Shown piece after piece: positions 25,344-35,503 of a stretch of 64,000 bases of DNA. This DNA comes from Paracoccaceae bacterium. Lineage in GTDB: Bacteria > Pseudomonadota > Alphaproteobacteria > Rhodobacterales > Rhodobacteraceae. Within the stretch, counting starts at the first letter, position 1. Each line of letters begins with the position of its first letter. The stretch covers positions 62,001 through 126,000 of the forward strand of contig JAIXZW010000005.1 of assembly GCA_027489375.1 (NCBI GenBank), in the 5' to 3' direction. The position numbers and the translations under genes are program-made. Below the pieces are notes generated by a model. The model had not been told where the DNA came from, made no database searches, and saw nothing but the letters and a program-made list of their open reading frames with translations.

Positions 25344-27551
25344 TCAGTGCGCGCCCCCCCAGAGCGTCATCCAGGTGATCAGGGCGGCAATGCCCAGAAC
25401 CATGGCAAAAGCGTAGTGGAACAGGTAGCCGGACTGCGCGCGTGACGCGAGCCGCGTGAAGAAAGGCACGACGCCAAGCGCCACGCCGTTGATCGAACCG
25501 TCGATCACATTGCCATCCCCGCGCTTCCACAGGAACGCCCCCAGCGCCTTGGCCGAGCGCACGAAGAGAAAGTCGTAGATCTCGTCGAAATACCACTTGT
25601 TGAGCAGGAACAGATAGAGCGGCCGCTGGTTCGCCGCGAGCTTCGCGGGAAGGTCGGGGCGGCGGATATACATCTGGAAGGCCAAGAGGAAGCCCAGCAC
25701 CATCGCGATGAAGGGCGACACCTTCACCAGCTTCGGGGCTTCATGGGCATGGTGGATCACGTGGTTGTCCGGCCCCATGAAGATCGCGCCCTCGGTCCAG
25801 CCCGCAGCGGCGGCATGGCCCTCGCCCCCGGTCGCACCCTCGGTCGCGGCGGCTTCGGTCGAAGCGCCCTCGGTCGCGGTGGCTTCCGTGGCCGTGGCTT
25901 CCGTGGCGGTCGCCTCGGCGGCAGCCTCACCCTCGGCGGCGTGTTCGACAGCGGCGGGCATACCGAACCACGCACGCATCTTCGCCTCGTCCCCGAAGAA
26001 GTTGTCATACCAGATCATACCGGCAAAGACCGCACCCAGCGACAGCACGCCCAGCGGGATCAGCATGACAGCGGGGCTTTCATGCGGCTCGTGGTGGCCG
26101 TGGCTGTGATCATGCCCGTGGTCGTCATGCCCGTGCGCATGATCGTCATGCCCGTGGCCATGCGCCTCATGCCCATGCCCCCCCGCACGGCTGGTGCCGT
26201 AAAAGGTCAGGAACATCAGACGCCACGAATAGAAACTCGTCATCCCCGCCGCGACGACCAGCAGCACATAGGCATAGGTCGACCCGACATAGGCGCTTTC
26301 GATCACGGCATCCTTCGACAGATAGCCGGCAAAGCCGTAATGCGTCAGCGGAATCCCCACCCCGGTGATGGCAAGCGTGCCGATCATCATCGCCCAGAAG
26401 GTCAGCGGGATCTTCTTCCGCAGCCCGCCATAGTTGCGCATGTCCTGTTCATGATGCGTCGCATGGATCACCGACCCCGCGCCAAGGAACAGCATCGCCT
26501 TGAAGAAGGCGTGCGTGAACAGGTGGAACATGGCGACCGGATAGACACCAACACCCGCCGCCACGAACATGTAGCCAAGCTGCGAACAGGTCGAATAGGC
26601 GATCACGCGCTTGATGTCGTTCTGCACCAGACCGACAGTCGCCGCGAAGAAGGCGGTCGTCGCCCCCAGCACGGTGATGAAGGCCGTGGCGCTCGGCGCG
26701 AATTCGTAAAGCGGCGACATGCGGCAGACAAGAAAGACCCCCGCCGTCACCATGGTCGCCGCGTGGATCAGCGCCGACACGGGCGTCGGCCCCTCCATCG
26801 CGTCCGGCAGCCAGGTATGCAGGATCAGCTGCGCCGATTTCCCCATCGCCCCGATGAACAGCAAGACCCCGATCAGGTTCGCGGCATTCCACTCGCCCCA
26901 CAGGAAGCTGACGTTGGTCTGCGCCAGCTCCGGCGCCTTGGCGAAGATCACGTCGAAATTGACCGAGTCGGTCAGGAAATACAGGCCGAAGATGCCAAGC
27001 GCGAAGCCAAAGTCGCCCACGCGGTTCACGACGAAGGCCTTGATCGCGGCGGCATTGGCGCTCGGCTTCTTGTAGTAGAAACCGATCAGCAGATACGAGG
27101 CGACCCCCACCCCTTCCCAGCCGAAGAACATCTGAACAAGGTTGTCAGACGTGATCAGCATCAGCATGGCAAAGGTGAAAAACGACAGATAGGCAAAGAA
27201 CCGCGCGCGATAAGGCTCGTTCTCAGACCAGTTCTCGTCATGCGCCATGTAGCCGAAGGAATACAGGTGAACCAGGGCCGAGACCGAGTTCACGACGACC
27301 AGCATGATCGCCGTCATGCGGTCCAGCCGGATCGCCCATTCCGTCGCCAGCGACCCGCTCTCGATCCAGCGCATCAGCGGCACGTGCTGCGTCACACCGT
27401 CATGCGTCAGGAACACATACCACGACAGCAGCGCCCCCAGCATCACCAGCCCCGTGGTCAGGACCTGCCCCGTCTTTTCGCCGATGATGCGCCAGCCAAA
27501 GCCGCAGATCAGCGCGCCGATCAGCGGCGCAAAAAGAATGATCGTCGTCAT
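25344..27551 (-). CDS. nuoL: NADH-quinone oxidoreductase subunit L with His-rich and Ala/Thr/Glu-repeat insertions
   Basis: Distal proton-pumping subunit of complex I. The 735-residue product is about 120 longer than E. coli NuoL (613). Core motifs include [44 protein letters not shown] and the C-terminal lateral-helix region. Two insertions explain the length: a His-rich loop at about residues 458-491 with some 15 His ([14 protein letters not shown]), and an Ala/Thr/Glu repeat at about 538-585 (units of TEATA). Both lie between the late transmembrane segments. Related alphaproteobacterial NuoL proteins can have such loops; the His-rich one could bind metal. Start ATG 27551, six bases after nuoK. 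Confidence 0.97.
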   Translation of the reverse strand: MTTIILFAPLIGALICGFGWRIIGEKTGQVLTTGLVMLGALLSWYVFLTHDGVTQHVPLMRWIESGSLATEWAIRLDRMTAIMLVVVNSVSALVHLYSFGYMAHDENWSENEPYRARFFAYLSFFTFAMLMLITSDNLVQMFFGWEGVGVASYLLIGFYYKKPSANAAAIKAFVVNRVGDFGFALGIFGLYFLTDSVNFDVIFAKAPELAQTNVSFLWGEWNAANLIGVLLFIGAMGKSAQLILHTWLPDAMEGPTPVSALIHAATMVTAGVFLVCRMSPLYEFAPSATAFITVLGATTAFFAATVGLVQNDIKRVIAYSTCSQLGYMFVAAGVGVYPVAMFHLFTHAFFKAMLFLGAGSVIHATHHEQDMRNYGGLRKKIPLTFWAMMIGTLAITGVGIPLTHYGFAGYLSKDAVIESAYVGSTYAYVLLVVAAGMTSFYSWRLMFLTFYGTSRAGGHGHEAHGHGHDDHAHGHDDHGHDHSHGHHEPHESPAVMLIPLGVLSLGAVFAGMIWYDNFFGDEAKMRAWFGMPAAVEHAAEGEAAAEATATEATATEATATEGASTEAAATEGATGGEGHAAAAGWTEGAIFMGPDNHVIHHAHEAPKLVKVSPFIAMVLGFLLAFQMYIRRPDLPAKLAANQRPLYLFLLNKWYFDEIYDFLFVRSAKALGAFLWKRGDGNVIDGSINGVALGVVPFFTRLASRAQSGYLFHYAFAMVLGIAALITWMTLWGGAH

Positions 27552-27557
27552 TCGGGG

Positions 27558-27863
27558 TCAGCCTTTCATCACGTTGACGTCTTCCACGTCGATCGTCCCG
27601 CGGTTGCGGAAGAACACGACGAGGATGGCAAGGCCGATGGCGGCCTCGGCGGCGGCGACCGTAAGGACGAACAGGGTGAACACCTGCCCGACCAGATCAC
27701 CAAGGTAAGAAGAGAAGGCGACGAAGTTGATGTTCACCGCCAGAAGGATCAGTTCGATCGACATCAGGATGACGATCACGTTCTTGCGGTTCAGGAAAAT
27801 CCCGAAGATCCCGATCACGAACAGCGCCGCAGCGACTGTCAGGTAATGTTCAAGTCCAACCAT
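27558..27863 (-). CDS. nuoK: NADH-quinone oxidoreductase subunit K
   Basis: Small three-helix membrane subunit of complex I. The 101-residue product has the conserved membrane Glu residues in [20 protein letters not shown] and [32 protein letters not shown], which are essential for proton coupling in characterised homologs. The start is ATG 27863 ([14 protein letters not shown]). It lies between a lipoprotein gene and nuoL. Confidence 0.98.
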   Translation of the reverse strand: MVGLEHYLTVAAALFVIGIFGIFLNRKNVIVILMSIELILLAVNINFVAFSSYLGDLVGQVFTLFVLTVAAAEAAIGLAILVVFFRNRGTIDVEDVNVMKG

Positions 27864-27895
27864 CGTCCGTTCCCTCCGGGTCTGAGCGCCCGTAA

Positions 27896-28399
27896 TCAGT
27901 TCGCCGCCGCAGCAGCCAGTTTTTCACACATCGCCGCGCCCGCCTGCGGCTGCGTCTTGACCGTGATGCCCGCGGCTTGCAAGCCGCTTGTCAGGGTCGA
28001 AATATCCGTCAGCCCGACCTTCAGCCGCAGCTTCTCGCGGTTCACGGCGTCGATCGCGTCGTAATCCGGCCCACGCCGCGCGGGATCGGCGCTCTGGCGC
28101 AGCATCCCGATGGCATATTGCGTGCCCGACTGGCAGTCCCCGACGAGCAGCGTCTGCTCGGTATAGGCGTCCCGCTTCGGCCCGCGGCAGACCTCGCGCT
28201 CGACCAGCGTGACGAAACGGCGCGCGGGATCGCCCAAGCGCTCGACCGTGCCACCGGACTCGCATTTGGTCGCAAGCCCCATGTCCACCGCCTGCTCGTC
28301 ATCCACGCAAGCCGACAGCGACAGCAAAGCGGCCACGGCAACGAAAGCCGCATAAAGCGCCGTCTTGTCCGCCCCGAAGATCCACTGTCCCGTCATCAT
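27896..28399 (-). CDS. Predicted lipoprotein encoded within the complex I operon
   Basis: A 167-residue protein with a signal region ([17 protein letters not shown]) ending in a lipobox-like LSAC, so it is probably a lipoprotein facing the periplasm. The mature part has four further Cys ([27 protein letters not shown]), which could make two disulfides. No domain is recognised. Two ATGs (28399, 28396) can serve as start. It sits between nuoJ and nuoK on the same strand, 32 bases before nuoK, so it is co-transcribed. Complex I clusters of Paracoccus denitrificans and Rhodobacter capsulatus contain several unidentified reading frames, and this fits that pattern. Confidence 0.75.
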   Translation of the reverse strand: MMTGQWIFGADKTALYAAFVAVAALLSLSACVDDEQAVDMGLATKCESGGTVERLGDPARRFVTLVEREVCRGPKRDAYTEQTLLVGDCQSGTQYAIGMLRQSADPARRGPDYDAIDAVNREKLRLKVGLTDISTLTSGLQAAGITVKTQPQAGAAMCEKLAAAAAN

Positions 28400-28410
28400 C
28401 CTACCCTCAC

Positions 28411-28426
28411 GCGGCCGGAACGGCCG
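28411..28426 (-). other. Intercistronic hairpin after the lipoprotein gap, 5' of the nuoJ stop
   Basis: CGGCCG (28412-28417) and CGGCCG (28421-28426) pair around GAA, directly 3' of the nuoJ stop codon and before the next gene. It may stabilise the upstream mRNA or be a processing site. Confidence 0.4.
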
Positions 28427-29041
28427 TTACAGCCCCTGCCCCGGCTTCACGTCCTTCAGCTCCATCGCCACGGCCGGATCGCGCCACATCTGTTGCAGCA
28501 CGTTCTGGCGCTTCACGTCCTTGCGGTGGCGCAGCGTCAGCAGGATCGCCCCGATCATCGCAACCAGCAGGATCAGACCCGAAAGCTGGAACAGGAAGCC
28601 ATAGCGGTCATAGACCAGCATCCCCAGCGCCTTGGTGTTCTCGACCTGCGCCAGATCCGGCGTCACCGCCGCGCGCAGCCCCATCGCGCCATCCGCCTGC
28701 ACCCATGCGCCGATCCCCAGCGTGATCTGCATCAGGATCACCACCCCGATCAGCAACGCGAGCGGCATGTATTTCGCCATCTCGCCCTTCAACTCGGCAA
28801 AGTCGATGTCGAGCATCATCACGACGAACAGGAACAGCACCGCCACCGCGCCGACATAGACGATGATCAGCAGCATGGCGACGAATTCCGCCCCCAAAAG
28901 CACGAACAACCCCGAAGCCGACAGGAAGGCAAGGATCAGCCAAAGCACCGAATGCACCGGATTGCGGCTCACCGTCACCAGAAGACCGGCCAGAACCGTG
29001 ACGCTGGCAAAGGCGTAAAAGGCGTAATCTGCAACGCTCAT
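28427..29041 (-). CDS. nuoJ: NADH-quinone oxidoreductase subunit J
   Basis: Membrane subunit of complex I. The 204-residue product starts [39 protein letters not shown] and has the typical NuoJ core [34 protein letters not shown], with its pi-bulge helix. The C-terminal part is cytoplasmic and basic ([14 protein letters not shown]). The start overlaps the stop of the carboxymuconolactone decarboxylase-like gene by four bases. Confidence 0.97.
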   Translation of the reverse strand: MSVADYAFYAFASVTVLAGLLVTVSRNPVHSVLWLILAFLSASGLFVLLGAEFVAMLLIIVYVGAVAVLFLFVVMMLDIDFAELKGEMAKYMPLALLIGVVILMQITLGIGAWVQADGAMGLRAAVTPDLAQVENTKALGMLVYDRYGFLFQLSGLILLVAMIGAILLTLRHRKDVKRQNVLQQMWRDPAVAMELKDVKPGQGL

Positions 29042-29448
29042 GCGTCATTCTCCTTAACTTCGGCAAAGACGGCCTGAGCGGTCTCGAGCGCCTTCTGCAT
29101 GGCGGGGACCCCGCCGAACATCGTCATCTGCCAGATCACTTCCGCGATCTCGCGCTGCGTCGCGCCCGCTTCCAAAGCATGGCGCACCGCCAGTTTCAAC
29201 TGCGGCTCCGCCTGCCCGCCCAACACGGTCAGCGCGGCAATCGTGACCAGCAGCCGCGTCTTGGCATCCAGCCCCTCGCGGTTGAAGGTCTTGCCGAACC
29301 ACATTTCCATCATGTCCTTCGACATGGTCGGAAAGAGGCTTTCGAAGCCTTTGACCTGGAGGTTCTCCAGGGAAGGGTTGAAGGCGCGCACCATTTCCGT
29401 TCCACTCTTTACCATCGCCTCAAACATCTTGGCGAATTCGTCGGTCAT
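29038..29448 (-). CDS. Carboxymuconolactone decarboxylase-family protein without Cys
   Basis: A 136-residue helical protein of the CMD/AhpD superfamily. The fold is visible in [62 protein letters not shown] and [13 protein letters not shown]. No Cys is present at all, so the AhpD-type CxxC peroxidase site is missing; the His in [10 protein letters not shown] remains. A small-molecule decarboxylase or a purely structural role are both possible. It lies between nuoI and nuoJ, overlaps nuoJ by four bases, and so is part of the complex I transcript. An N-terminal extension ([19 protein letters not shown]) precedes the domain. Confidence 0.85.
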   Translation of the reverse strand: MTDEFAKMFEAMVKSGTEMVRAFNPSLENLQVKGFESLFPTMSKDMMEMWFGKTFNREGLDAKTRLLVTIAALTVLGGQAEPQLKLAVRHALEAGATQREIAEVIWQMTMFGGVPAMQKALETAQAVFAEVKENDA

Positions 29449-29464
29449 TGGCTCTTTCCAGTGC

Positions 29465-29484
29465 GGGGCGCGAAACGGCGCCCC
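29465..29484 (-). other. Intercistronic hairpin between nuoI and the CMD-like gene
   Basis: GGGGCGC (29465-29471) pairs with GCGCCCC (29478-29484) around GAAACG, in the 42-base gap after the nuoI stop. No T tract follows on the minus strand, so it is more likely an mRNA-stability or attenuation element than a full terminator. Confidence 0.45.
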
Positions 29485-29490
29485 ACGGGT

Positions 29491-29985
29491 TCAGCGATAG
29501 GGGGCGTCCAGTTCCAGATTGCGGGCGATCTCGGCTTCCCAACGGGCGCCGTTCTCCAGCAGCTTTTCCTTGTTGTAGTAAAGCTCTTCCCGCGTCTCGG
29601 TCGAGAATTCGAAATTCGGGCCTTCCACGATGGCATCCACGGGGCAGGCTTCCTGACAGAAGCCGCAATAGATGCACTTCGTCATGTCGATGTCGTAGCG
29701 CGTTGTCCGGCGGCTGCCATCCTCGCGCGGTTCGGCGTCGATGGTGATCGCCTGCGCGGGGCAAACCGCCTCGCACAGCTTGCAGGCGATGCAGCGCTCT
29801 TCCCCGTTGGGATAGCGGCGCAGCGCATGTTCGCCACGGAAACGAGGGCTTAGCGGCCCCTTTTCATGCGGGTAGTTCAGCGTCGATTTCGGCGCGAAGA
29901 AGTATTTCATGCCAAGGGCGAAACCCTTGATGAAATCCTGTAGCAGGAAATAGCGCGTGGCGCGGTTCCAGTCGATGTTTGCCAT
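29491..29985 (-). CDS. nuoI: NADH-quinone oxidoreductase subunit I
   Basis: Ferredoxin-like subunit carrying clusters N6a and N6b of complex I. The 164 residues have two [4Fe-4S] motifs, [16 protein letters not shown] and [20 protein letters not shown], and the N-terminal membrane-associated stretch [25 protein letters not shown] sequence. The start chosen is ATG 29985 ([18 protein letters not shown]); the frame is open further upstream, into nuoH. It is four bases after nuoH. Confidence 0.98.
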   Translation of the reverse strand: MANIDWNRATRYFLLQDFIKGFALGMKYFFAPKSTLNYPHEKGPLSPRFRGEHALRRYPNGEERCIACKLCEAVCPAQAITIDAEPREDGSRRTTRYDIDMTKCIYCGFCQEACPVDAIVEGPNFEFSTETREELYYNKEKLLENGARWEAEIARNLELDAPYR

Positions 29986-29989
29986 CGGC

Positions 29990-31027
29990 TCAGCCTCCAA
30001 TCGCCCAGCGGGCCCAGAAGCCGCCGAGAACTTCGAATTTCGCAAGGAACGCCACAACCACGACCCAGCCCAAGCTCAGCGGAAGGAAGACCTTCCAGCC
30101 GATCCGCATCAACTGGTCGTAGCGGTAGCGCGGCACGATGGCCTTCACCATCGCAAAGAGGAAGAAGAAGAACGCCATCTTCGCGATCATCCAGATCGCC
30201 CCGTCCGGAAGGCCCGGAATGGGCGACAGCCAGCCACCGAAAAACAAGAGGCTCATCAGCGCGCACATCAGGTAGATGGCGATATATTCCCCCGCCATGA
30301 ACAGAAGGAACGGCGTCGAGGAATATTCCACCATGAAACCGGCCACCAGTTCCGATTCCGCTTCCGGCAGGTCGAACGGCGGGCGGTTGGTTTCCGCCAA
30401 GGCCGAGATGAAGAACAGCGCGACCATCGGCAGGTGCGGCAGCCAATACCAGTTGAACAGCCCGAAATCGCCGCGCTGCGCTTCCACGATGGCGCTGAAG
30501 TTCATCGACCCCGTCGAGATGATGATCCCGATGATGATCAGGCCCAGCGAGACTTCATAGGAAATCATCTGCGCCGCCGACCGCAGCGAGCCGAGGAACG
30601 GGTATTTCGAGTTCGACGCCCACCCCCCCATGATCACGCCGTAAACTTCAAGGCTGGACATGGCGAAGACGAACAGGATCGCCACGTTGATATTCGCCAG
30701 CACCCAGCCCGAATTGAACGGAATGACGGCCCAAGCCATCATCGCCAGAACAAAGGACAGCATCGGCGCAAGGAAATAGACCGGACGGTCCGCCCCCGCC
30801 GGAATGACGATTTCCTTCAGCACATATTTCAGCGCGTCCGCCACCGTTTGCAGCAGGCCCCACGGCCCCACGACGTTCGGCCCGCGCCGCATCTGCACCG
30901 CCGCCCAGATCTTGCGGTCGCCATAGACAAGGAACAGCATCGAGATCATCACGAAGCCGACGACAAGCAGGCTCTGTGCCGCGACCAGCACCGCCATTCC
31001 CAAGGTAGTCGAAAAGAAGTCCGTCAT
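29990..31027 (-). CDS. nuoH: NADH-quinone oxidoreductase subunit H
   Basis: Membrane subunit that helps form the quinone-binding site of complex I. The 345-residue product has eight or so helices and the family signatures [74 protein letters not shown] and [14 protein letters not shown]. The start is ATG 31027. It lies 12 bases after the predicted lipoprotein gene. Confidence 0.98.
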   Translation of the reverse strand: MTDFFSTTLGMAVLVAAQSLLVVGFVMISMLFLVYGDRKIWAAVQMRRGPNVVGPWGLLQTVADALKYVLKEIVIPAGADRPVYFLAPMLSFVLAMMAWAVIPFNSGWVLANINVAILFVFAMSSLEVYGVIMGGWASNSKYPFLGSLRSAAQMISYEVSLGLIIIGIIISTGSMNFSAIVEAQRGDFGLFNWYWLPHLPMVALFFISALAETNRPPFDLPEAESELVAGFMVEYSSTPFLLFMAGEYIAIYLMCALMSLLFFGGWLSPIPGLPDGAIWMIAKMAFFFFLFAMVKAIVPRYRYDQLMRIGWKVFLPLSLGWVVVVAFLAKFEVLGGFWARWAIGG

Positions 31028-31039
31028 GATGCCTGTTCC

Positions 31040-31444
31040 CTAGACCGTCGGTATTCCCTGCGCGCCGCAATCGCGCACCGTCACTTCGGCGTCGATCGTT
31101 TTCAGCCCGCGAGGAAGGGCGGCAGAGATGGTATAGACCGCATCCCCCCGCCAGATTTCCCCTGTTTGCGCCACGGTCGTCCGCACATGGCGGGCGAAAC
31201 CGAAGCCACGGATCAGGGCATATTGCGCCGCCGCACAGCGTGCATAGGCGTCAACATCCCCGTCACCCCGCGCGCCCGTCATGGCCACGCGGAAATTCAC
31301 CAGATCGCCGTCCAGCAGGATCGTCTCGATCCCCTTGTAGTCCGGCGCAAAAGCCTCGTCCGATGCCTCGGGCGCAGGCGCGCAGGCCGAAAGGCCGGCT
31401 GCCGCCGCCATCCACCCTGCTGCAATCGCCCGTGCCATCCGCAT
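31040..31444 (-). CDS. Predicted lipoprotein within the complex I operon
   Basis: A 134-residue protein with a signal peptide (MRMARAIAAGWMAAAAGLSAC) ending in a lipobox, then an Ala/Pro/Glu-rich spacer. The rest resembles the small conserved Rhodobacteraceae lipoprotein with DYKGIETILLDGDLVNFRV, YARCAAAQYALIRGFGFARHVRT, WRGDAVYTISAALPRGL and the final VRDCGAQ. Two Cys beyond the lipid Cys may form a disulfide. Function unknown. It lies between nuoG (six bases) and nuoH (12 bases), so it belongs to the operon. ATGs at 31444 and 31438 are both possible starts. Confidence 0.78.
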   Translation of the reverse strand: MRMARAIAAGWMAAAAGLSACAPAPEASDEAFAPDYKGIETILLDGDLVNFRVAMTGARGDGDVDAYARCAAAQYALIRGFGFARHVRTTVAQTGEIWRGDAVYTISAALPRGLKTIDAEVTVRDCGAQGIPTV

Positions 31445-31450
31445 CGCCCC

Positions 31451-33463
31451 TTATTCCGCCGCTACCGCAAGCTTCGCCCGCGCCGCGGCACCCGCCGACA
31501 GCTCACCCATCAGTGCCGAGGCCCGCGCAATCGGGTTGGTCAGGTAGAAGTCCTTCACCGCATTGCGGAAATCCGCCTTGGCCGGAGCTTTCACGGCCAG
31601 CGGCTGCCAAGCATTCTCGGCAACCTCGTCGATGCGCCCCAGATGCGGATGCGCGGCCACCAGTGCCTGACGCAGCGCGGCCAGCGAATCCCACGGCAGG
31701 GTCGCGCCCAGTTCCGCCGACAGCGCCCGCAGGATCGCCCAGTTCTCCTTCGCCTCGCCCGGCGCGAAACCGGCCCGAAGCGCCAATTGCGGACGGCCTT
31801 CGGTATTCACGAACAGCCCGTTTTCTTCGGTGTAGGCCGCCCCCGGCAGAACGATATCCGCCCGATGCGCACCACGGTCGCCGTGGCTGCCCTGATAAAT
31901 CACAAAGGCACCCGCCGCGATCTCGACCTCGTCCGCGCCAAGGTTGTAGACAACCTCCGCGCCTTCCAGCGCCGCCGAAAGCCCGCCCTCGGTCACTGCC
32001 CCCACATCCATCGCGCCAACCCGCGCCGCAGCGGTGTGCAGCACCAGAAGTTTCGCGCCCAGCTTTTCGGTCAGGGCCATGACCTGACCCAGCACCGCCT
32101 CGCCATCCGCCTCGTTCAGCGCGCCTTGGCCGACGATCACGACAGCGGGCTTGCCAAAGGCTTTCGCCCCCTCGACCGCCTTGACCAGCGCCGCACGATC
32201 CGTGCCCGCGTGCTTGTAATCATAGGTCAGATCCGCGCCCGACCCTATCACCGTGACCGCAGCGCCCAACTGCCACGCCTTGCGGATACGCGCGTTCAGC
32301 ACCGGCGCTTCCAGCCGAGGGTTCGACCCCACGATCCAGATGCCCTTCGCGCCGTCGATATCCTCGATCTTCGCGGTGCCGACATAGGCCGAGCGGTTCC
32401 CCGCAGGCAGCCGCGCCCCGTCAACACGGGATTCCACTTTGCCGCCAAGCCCTTCGATCAGGGTCTTGAGGCTATAGGCCGCCTCGACGGGCACCAGATC
32501 GCCCACCAGACCCGACACCTTCTTCCCCTTCATCGCCGCCGCGGCAGCGACCAGGGCCTCGCCCCACGACGCCTTCCGCAGACGCCCGTTTTCACGGATA
32601 TAGGGCGTGTCCAGACGCTGGCGGCGCAACCCGTCCCAGACGAAACGCGTCTTGTCGGAAATCCATTCCTCGTTCACGCCGTCATGGTTGCGCGGCAGGA
32701 TGCGCATGACTTCGCGCCCCTTCGCATCCACACGGATGTTCGACCCCAGCGCATCCATCACGTCGATCGTCTCGGTCTTGGTCAGTTCCCAAGGCCGCGC
32801 GGTGAACGCATAGGGCTTCGACGTCAGCGCCCCCACGGGGCACAGGTCGATGATGTTGCCCTGAAGGTTCGAATCCAGCGTCATCCCCAGATACGAGGTG
32901 ATCTCGCTGTCCTCGCCCCGTCCCGTCTGGCCCATCTGGGTGATCCCCGCGACCTCGGTCGTGAAGCGCACGCAACGGGTGCAGGAAATGCAGCGCGTCA
33001 TCTTGGTCGCAACCAGCGGGCCAAGGTTCAGGTCGTCCGACGCCCGCTTCGGCTCGCGGTAGCGGCTGAAATCGACGCCGTATGCCATCGCCTGATCCTG
33101 AAGGTCGCACTCGCCCCCCTGATCGCAGATCGGGCAGTCGAGCGGGTGGTTGATCAGCAGGAATTCCATGACCCCTTCACGGGCCTTTTTCACCATCGGC
33201 GACTTGGTCTTGACGACCGGCGCCTCGCCATTCGGGCCGGGGCGCAAGTCACGCACCTGCATCGCGCAGGATGCCGCAGGCTTCGGCGGGCCGCCCACGA
33301 CCTCGACCAAACACATCCGGCAGTTGCCCGCAATCGTCAGCCGCTCGTGGTAGCAAAAGCGCGGAATCTCGATCCCTGCGACCTCGGCCGCCTGGATGAT
33401 GGTCATCGCGCCATCCACCTCGACCTCGACCCCGTCGATGCTGATCTTCTTGAGGTTGGTCAT
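31451..33463 (-). CDS. nuoG: NADH-quinone oxidoreductase subunit G
   Basis: Largest peripheral subunit of complex I, holding clusters N1b, N4 and N5. The 670-residue product has the N-terminal [2Fe-2S] ferredoxin domain ([16 protein letters not shown]), the HxxxC...motif region [19 protein letters not shown] for N5 and [16 protein letters not shown] for N4. A molybdopterin-oxidoreductase-like domain without molybdenum function follows. Its length resembles Paracoccus Nqo3 and is shorter than the E. coli form (about 910), which carries an additional cluster. Start ATG 33463. Confidence 0.97.
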   Translation of the reverse strand: MTNLKKISIDGVEVEVDGAMTIIQAAEVAGIEIPRFCYHERLTIAGNCRMCLVEVVGGPPKPAASCAMQVRDLRPGPNGEAPVVKTKSPMVKKAREGVMEFLLINHPLDCPICDQGGECDLQDQAMAYGVDFSRYREPKRASDDLNLGPLVATKMTRCISCTRCVRFTTEVAGITQMGQTGRGEDSEITSYLGMTLDSNLQGNIIDLCPVGALTSKPYAFTARPWELTKTETIDVMDALGSNIRVDAKGREVMRILPRNHDGVNEEWISDKTRFVWDGLRRQRLDTPYIRENGRLRKASWGEALVAAAAAMKGKKVSGLVGDLVPVEAAYSLKTLIEGLGGKVESRVDGARLPAGNRSAYVGTAKIEDIDGAKGIWIVGSNPRLEAPVLNARIRKAWQLGAAVTVIGSGADLTYDYKHAGTDRAALVKAVEGAKAFGKPAVVIVGQGALNEADGEAVLGQVMALTEKLGAKLLVLHTAAARVGAMDVGAVTEGGLSAALEGAEVVYNLGADEVEIAAGAFVIYQGSHGDRGAHRADIVLPGAAYTEENGLFVNTEGRPQLALRAGFAPGEAKENWAILRALSAELGATLPWDSLAALRQALVAAHPHLGRIDEVAENAWQPLAVKAPAKADFRNAVKDFYLTNPIARASALMGELSAGAAARAKLAVAAE

Positions 33464-33536
33464 TGCCCTACCCGTCCTTCGCCCTGCACCGTGTCACGCA
33501 TCGCGCCACGGCATGTCATCCCGTTGCAGCCCATCT

Positions 33537-33974
33537 TCACCACGACCACAACAAACTTCCCGCCAAGGTGTTCTTGGCAATCTCATCCTCGCCGACGCGG
33601 CAATAGCTGTCCTCGTCGCCCGCCACCGCGCCCGCCTTGGCCAGATACTCCGCCGCCAGCGCCTTCATCGCGTTCTTCTGCTCTTTGTTCTTCAGGAACG
33701 CCTTCACCTCTTCCTCGGTGTAACCCTCGGCGATGGCGTATTCCTTCAGATCATCCAGCTTTTGCAGCACCAGCAGCATCCGCGCGTGCAGACTGCCGCA
33801 TTCGGTCCGCAACACATCCGCCACGCGCCCCGCGACAAGGCTGTCGCGGATATGCGCGTTCTCGGTCAGCGGCACCTTGCCCTCGGCCTGCACCGCACCC
33901 GCAAGGCAGGCGCAGGCAAGCGCGGCAGCAACGCCCCGCTTCGCCACGGCAACCATGCCCGCCATGCCCGTCAT
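33537..33974 (-). CDS. DUF5333-type exported protein in the complex I operon
   Basis: A 145-residue protein with a signal peptide ([32 protein letters not shown]) and predicted cleavage after VQA. The mature part is helical and has two Cys ([10 protein letters not shown] and EDSYCRVGE) that could pair. I believe this is the DUF5333 family found in Rhodobacteraceae complex I operons; I cannot run a search. The start ATG 33974 overlaps the nuoF stop by four bases, so it is translationally coupled to nuoF. Function is unknown. A 73-base gap separates it from nuoG. Confidence 0.75.
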   Translation of the reverse strand: MTGMAGMVAVAKRGVAAALACACLAGAVQAEGKVPLTENAHIRDSLVAGRVADVLRTECGSLHARMLLVLQKLDDLKEYAIAEGYTEEEVKAFLKNKEQKNAMKALAAEYLAKAGAVAGDEDSYCRVGEDEIAKNTLAGSLLWSW

Positions 33975-35266
33975 TCCGCCGCCACCGCGCTGATACGGCC
34001 CGTTTTCTTGGCCTTGATGCGGTCTTCGATCTCGTCGCGGAACTGGCGGATCAAGCCTTGGATCGGCCAAGCCGCCGCGTCGCCAAGGGCGCAGATCGTG
34101 TGGCCTTCCACCTGCTTCGTGACGCTCAGCAGCATGTCGATTTCCTCGACCTCCGCCTCGCCGCGCACCAGACGGTCCATCACGCGCATCATCCAGCCCG
34201 TGCCTTCGCGGCATGGCGTGCACTGGCCGCAAGACTCGTGCTTGTAGAACTTCGACAGACGCCAGATCGCCTTGATGACGTCGGTCGACTGATCCATCAC
34301 GATCACCGCCGCCGTGCCCAGACCCGACCGCTGCTCGCGCAGCCAGTCGAAATCCATGATCGCATCCTCGCATTGCGCCGCGTTCAGCATCGGCACCGAA
34401 GACCCGCCCGGAATGACCGCCTTCAGGTTCTTCCACCCGCCGCGCACGCCGCCGCAATGACGGTCGAGCAGCTCTTTCAGCGAAATCGACATGGTCTCTT
34501 CGACAACGCAGGGATGCACCACATGCCCCGAAATGCCGAACAGCTTCGTGCCCGCATTGTTCGGACGGCCAAAGGACGCGAACCAGTCCGACCCGCGCCG
34601 CAGGATCGTCGGCACCACGGCGATGGATTCCACGTTGTTCACGGTGGTCGGGCAGCCATACAGCCCCGAACCCGCAGGGAACGGCGGCTTCATCCGCGGC
34701 ATCCCCTTCTTGCCCTCAAGGCTTTCCAGAAGCGCCGTTTCCTCGCCGCAGATATAGGCCCCTGCCCCGTGATGCAGGTAAAGGTCGAAATCCCAGCCCG
34801 ACTTCGCGGCATTCTTGCCCAGAAGCCCCGCGTCATAGCATTCGTCGATCGCGGCCTGCAAAGCCTCGCGCTCGCGGATGTATTCGCCGCGGATGTAGAT
34901 GTAGCAGGCATTCGCCCCCATCGCGAAAGAGGCGATCAGCGCCCCTTCGATCAGGGTGTGCGGATCGTGCCGCATGATCTCGCGGTCCTTGCAGGTGCCC
35001 GGCTCCGACTCGTCGGCGTTGATCACCAGATAGCTGGGCCGCCCGTCCGACTGCTTGGGCATGAAGGACCACTTCAACCCCGTCGGGAAGCCCGCGCCGC
35101 CACGGCCGCGCAGACCCGATGCCTTCACCTGCTCGATGATCGTATCGCGGCCCCGCTGGATGATCTCCGCGGTGCCGTTCCAATGCCCGCGCTTCTTCGC
35201 GCCCGCTAGGGTGCGGTCATGCATCCCGTAGAGGTTCGTAAAGATGCGGTCCTGATCCTTGAGCAT
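33971..35266 (-). CDS. nuoF: NADH-quinone oxidoreductase subunit F
   Basis: NADH-binding flavoprotein of complex I, with FMN and cluster N3. The 431 residues contain [19 protein letters not shown] (nucleotide/FMN), [37 protein letters not shown] and the [4Fe-4S] motif [16 protein letters not shown] with a later Cys ([15 protein letters not shown]). Length is normal. Start ATG 35266, 10 bases after the DUF5337-type gene. Overlaps the next gene by four bases. Confidence 0.98.
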   Translation of the reverse strand: MLKDQDRIFTNLYGMHDRTLAGAKKRGHWNGTAEIIQRGRDTIIEQVKASGLRGRGGAGFPTGLKWSFMPKQSDGRPSYLVINADESEPGTCKDREIMRHDPHTLIEGALIASFAMGANACYIYIRGEYIREREALQAAIDECYDAGLLGKNAAKSGWDFDLYLHHGAGAYICGEETALLESLEGKKGMPRMKPPFPAGSGLYGCPTTVNNVESIAVVPTILRRGSDWFASFGRPNNAGTKLFGISGHVVHPCVVEETMSISLKELLDRHCGGVRGGWKNLKAVIPGGSSVPMLNAAQCEDAIMDFDWLREQRSGLGTAAVIVMDQSTDVIKAIWRLSKFYKHESCGQCTPCREGTGWMMRVMDRLVRGEAEVEEIDMLLSVTKQVEGHTICALGDAAAWPIQGLIRQFRDEIEDRIKAKKTGRISAVAAE

Positions 35267-35276
35267 ATCCAGCCCC

Positions 35277-35495
35277 TCAATTGCTCCGGCGCTTGCGCCA
35301 GATCCGATAAGTCACGACCATCGTCCAGAAGAACGCGGCCAAAGCAGCAAGGTCGAAGAGGAAAGCGTAACGGGTTTCCCAGCCAAGCTTTCCCCCAAGG
35401 AATGACGCCCCCAACCACAAGACCACGGTGGCCACCAGAACAAGCGCGACCATGCGCGCCTGCTTGGCGGTTTCCATGTCCTGCGGCGACGCCAT
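35277..35495 (-). CDS. DUF5337-type small membrane protein in the complex I operon
   Basis: A 72-residue protein with two hydrophobic helices: [21 protein letters not shown] and [21 protein letters not shown], separated by a short loop with LGWETR, and a basic end [10 protein letters not shown] recognise it as the DUF5337-like protein that is found beside nuoF in Rhodobacteraceae. It is probably an inner-membrane protein with both ends in the cytoplasm. It lies eight bases after the HHH-domain gene and 10 before nuoF. Its function is unknown; association with, or assembly of, complex I is a guess from position. Confidence 0.8.
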   Translation of the reverse strand: MASPQDMETAKQARMVALVLVATVVLWLGASFLGGKLGWETRYAFLFDLAALAAFFWTMVVTYRIWRKRRSN

Positions 35496-35503
35496 GCCCC
35501 GCC

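Noticed and set aside
26050..26200. CRISPR-like repeat array
   Set aside because: The repeated units are codons for His/Gly/Asp within nuoL and keep the reading frame; there are no unique spacers.
25743..28064. 773-codon plus-strand open frame opposite nuoL and nuoK
   Set aside because: Antisense to securely identified complex I genes; His/Arg-rich due to the reverse reading of the GC-rich codons.
29957..35209. Very long open frame (about 1750 codons) on the plus strand opposite nuo genes
   Set aside because: It lies antisense to nuoH, nuoG and nuoF, which have strong homology. High GC suppresses stop codons on the opposite strand. The translation is Arg/His/Pro-rich without a recognisable domain.
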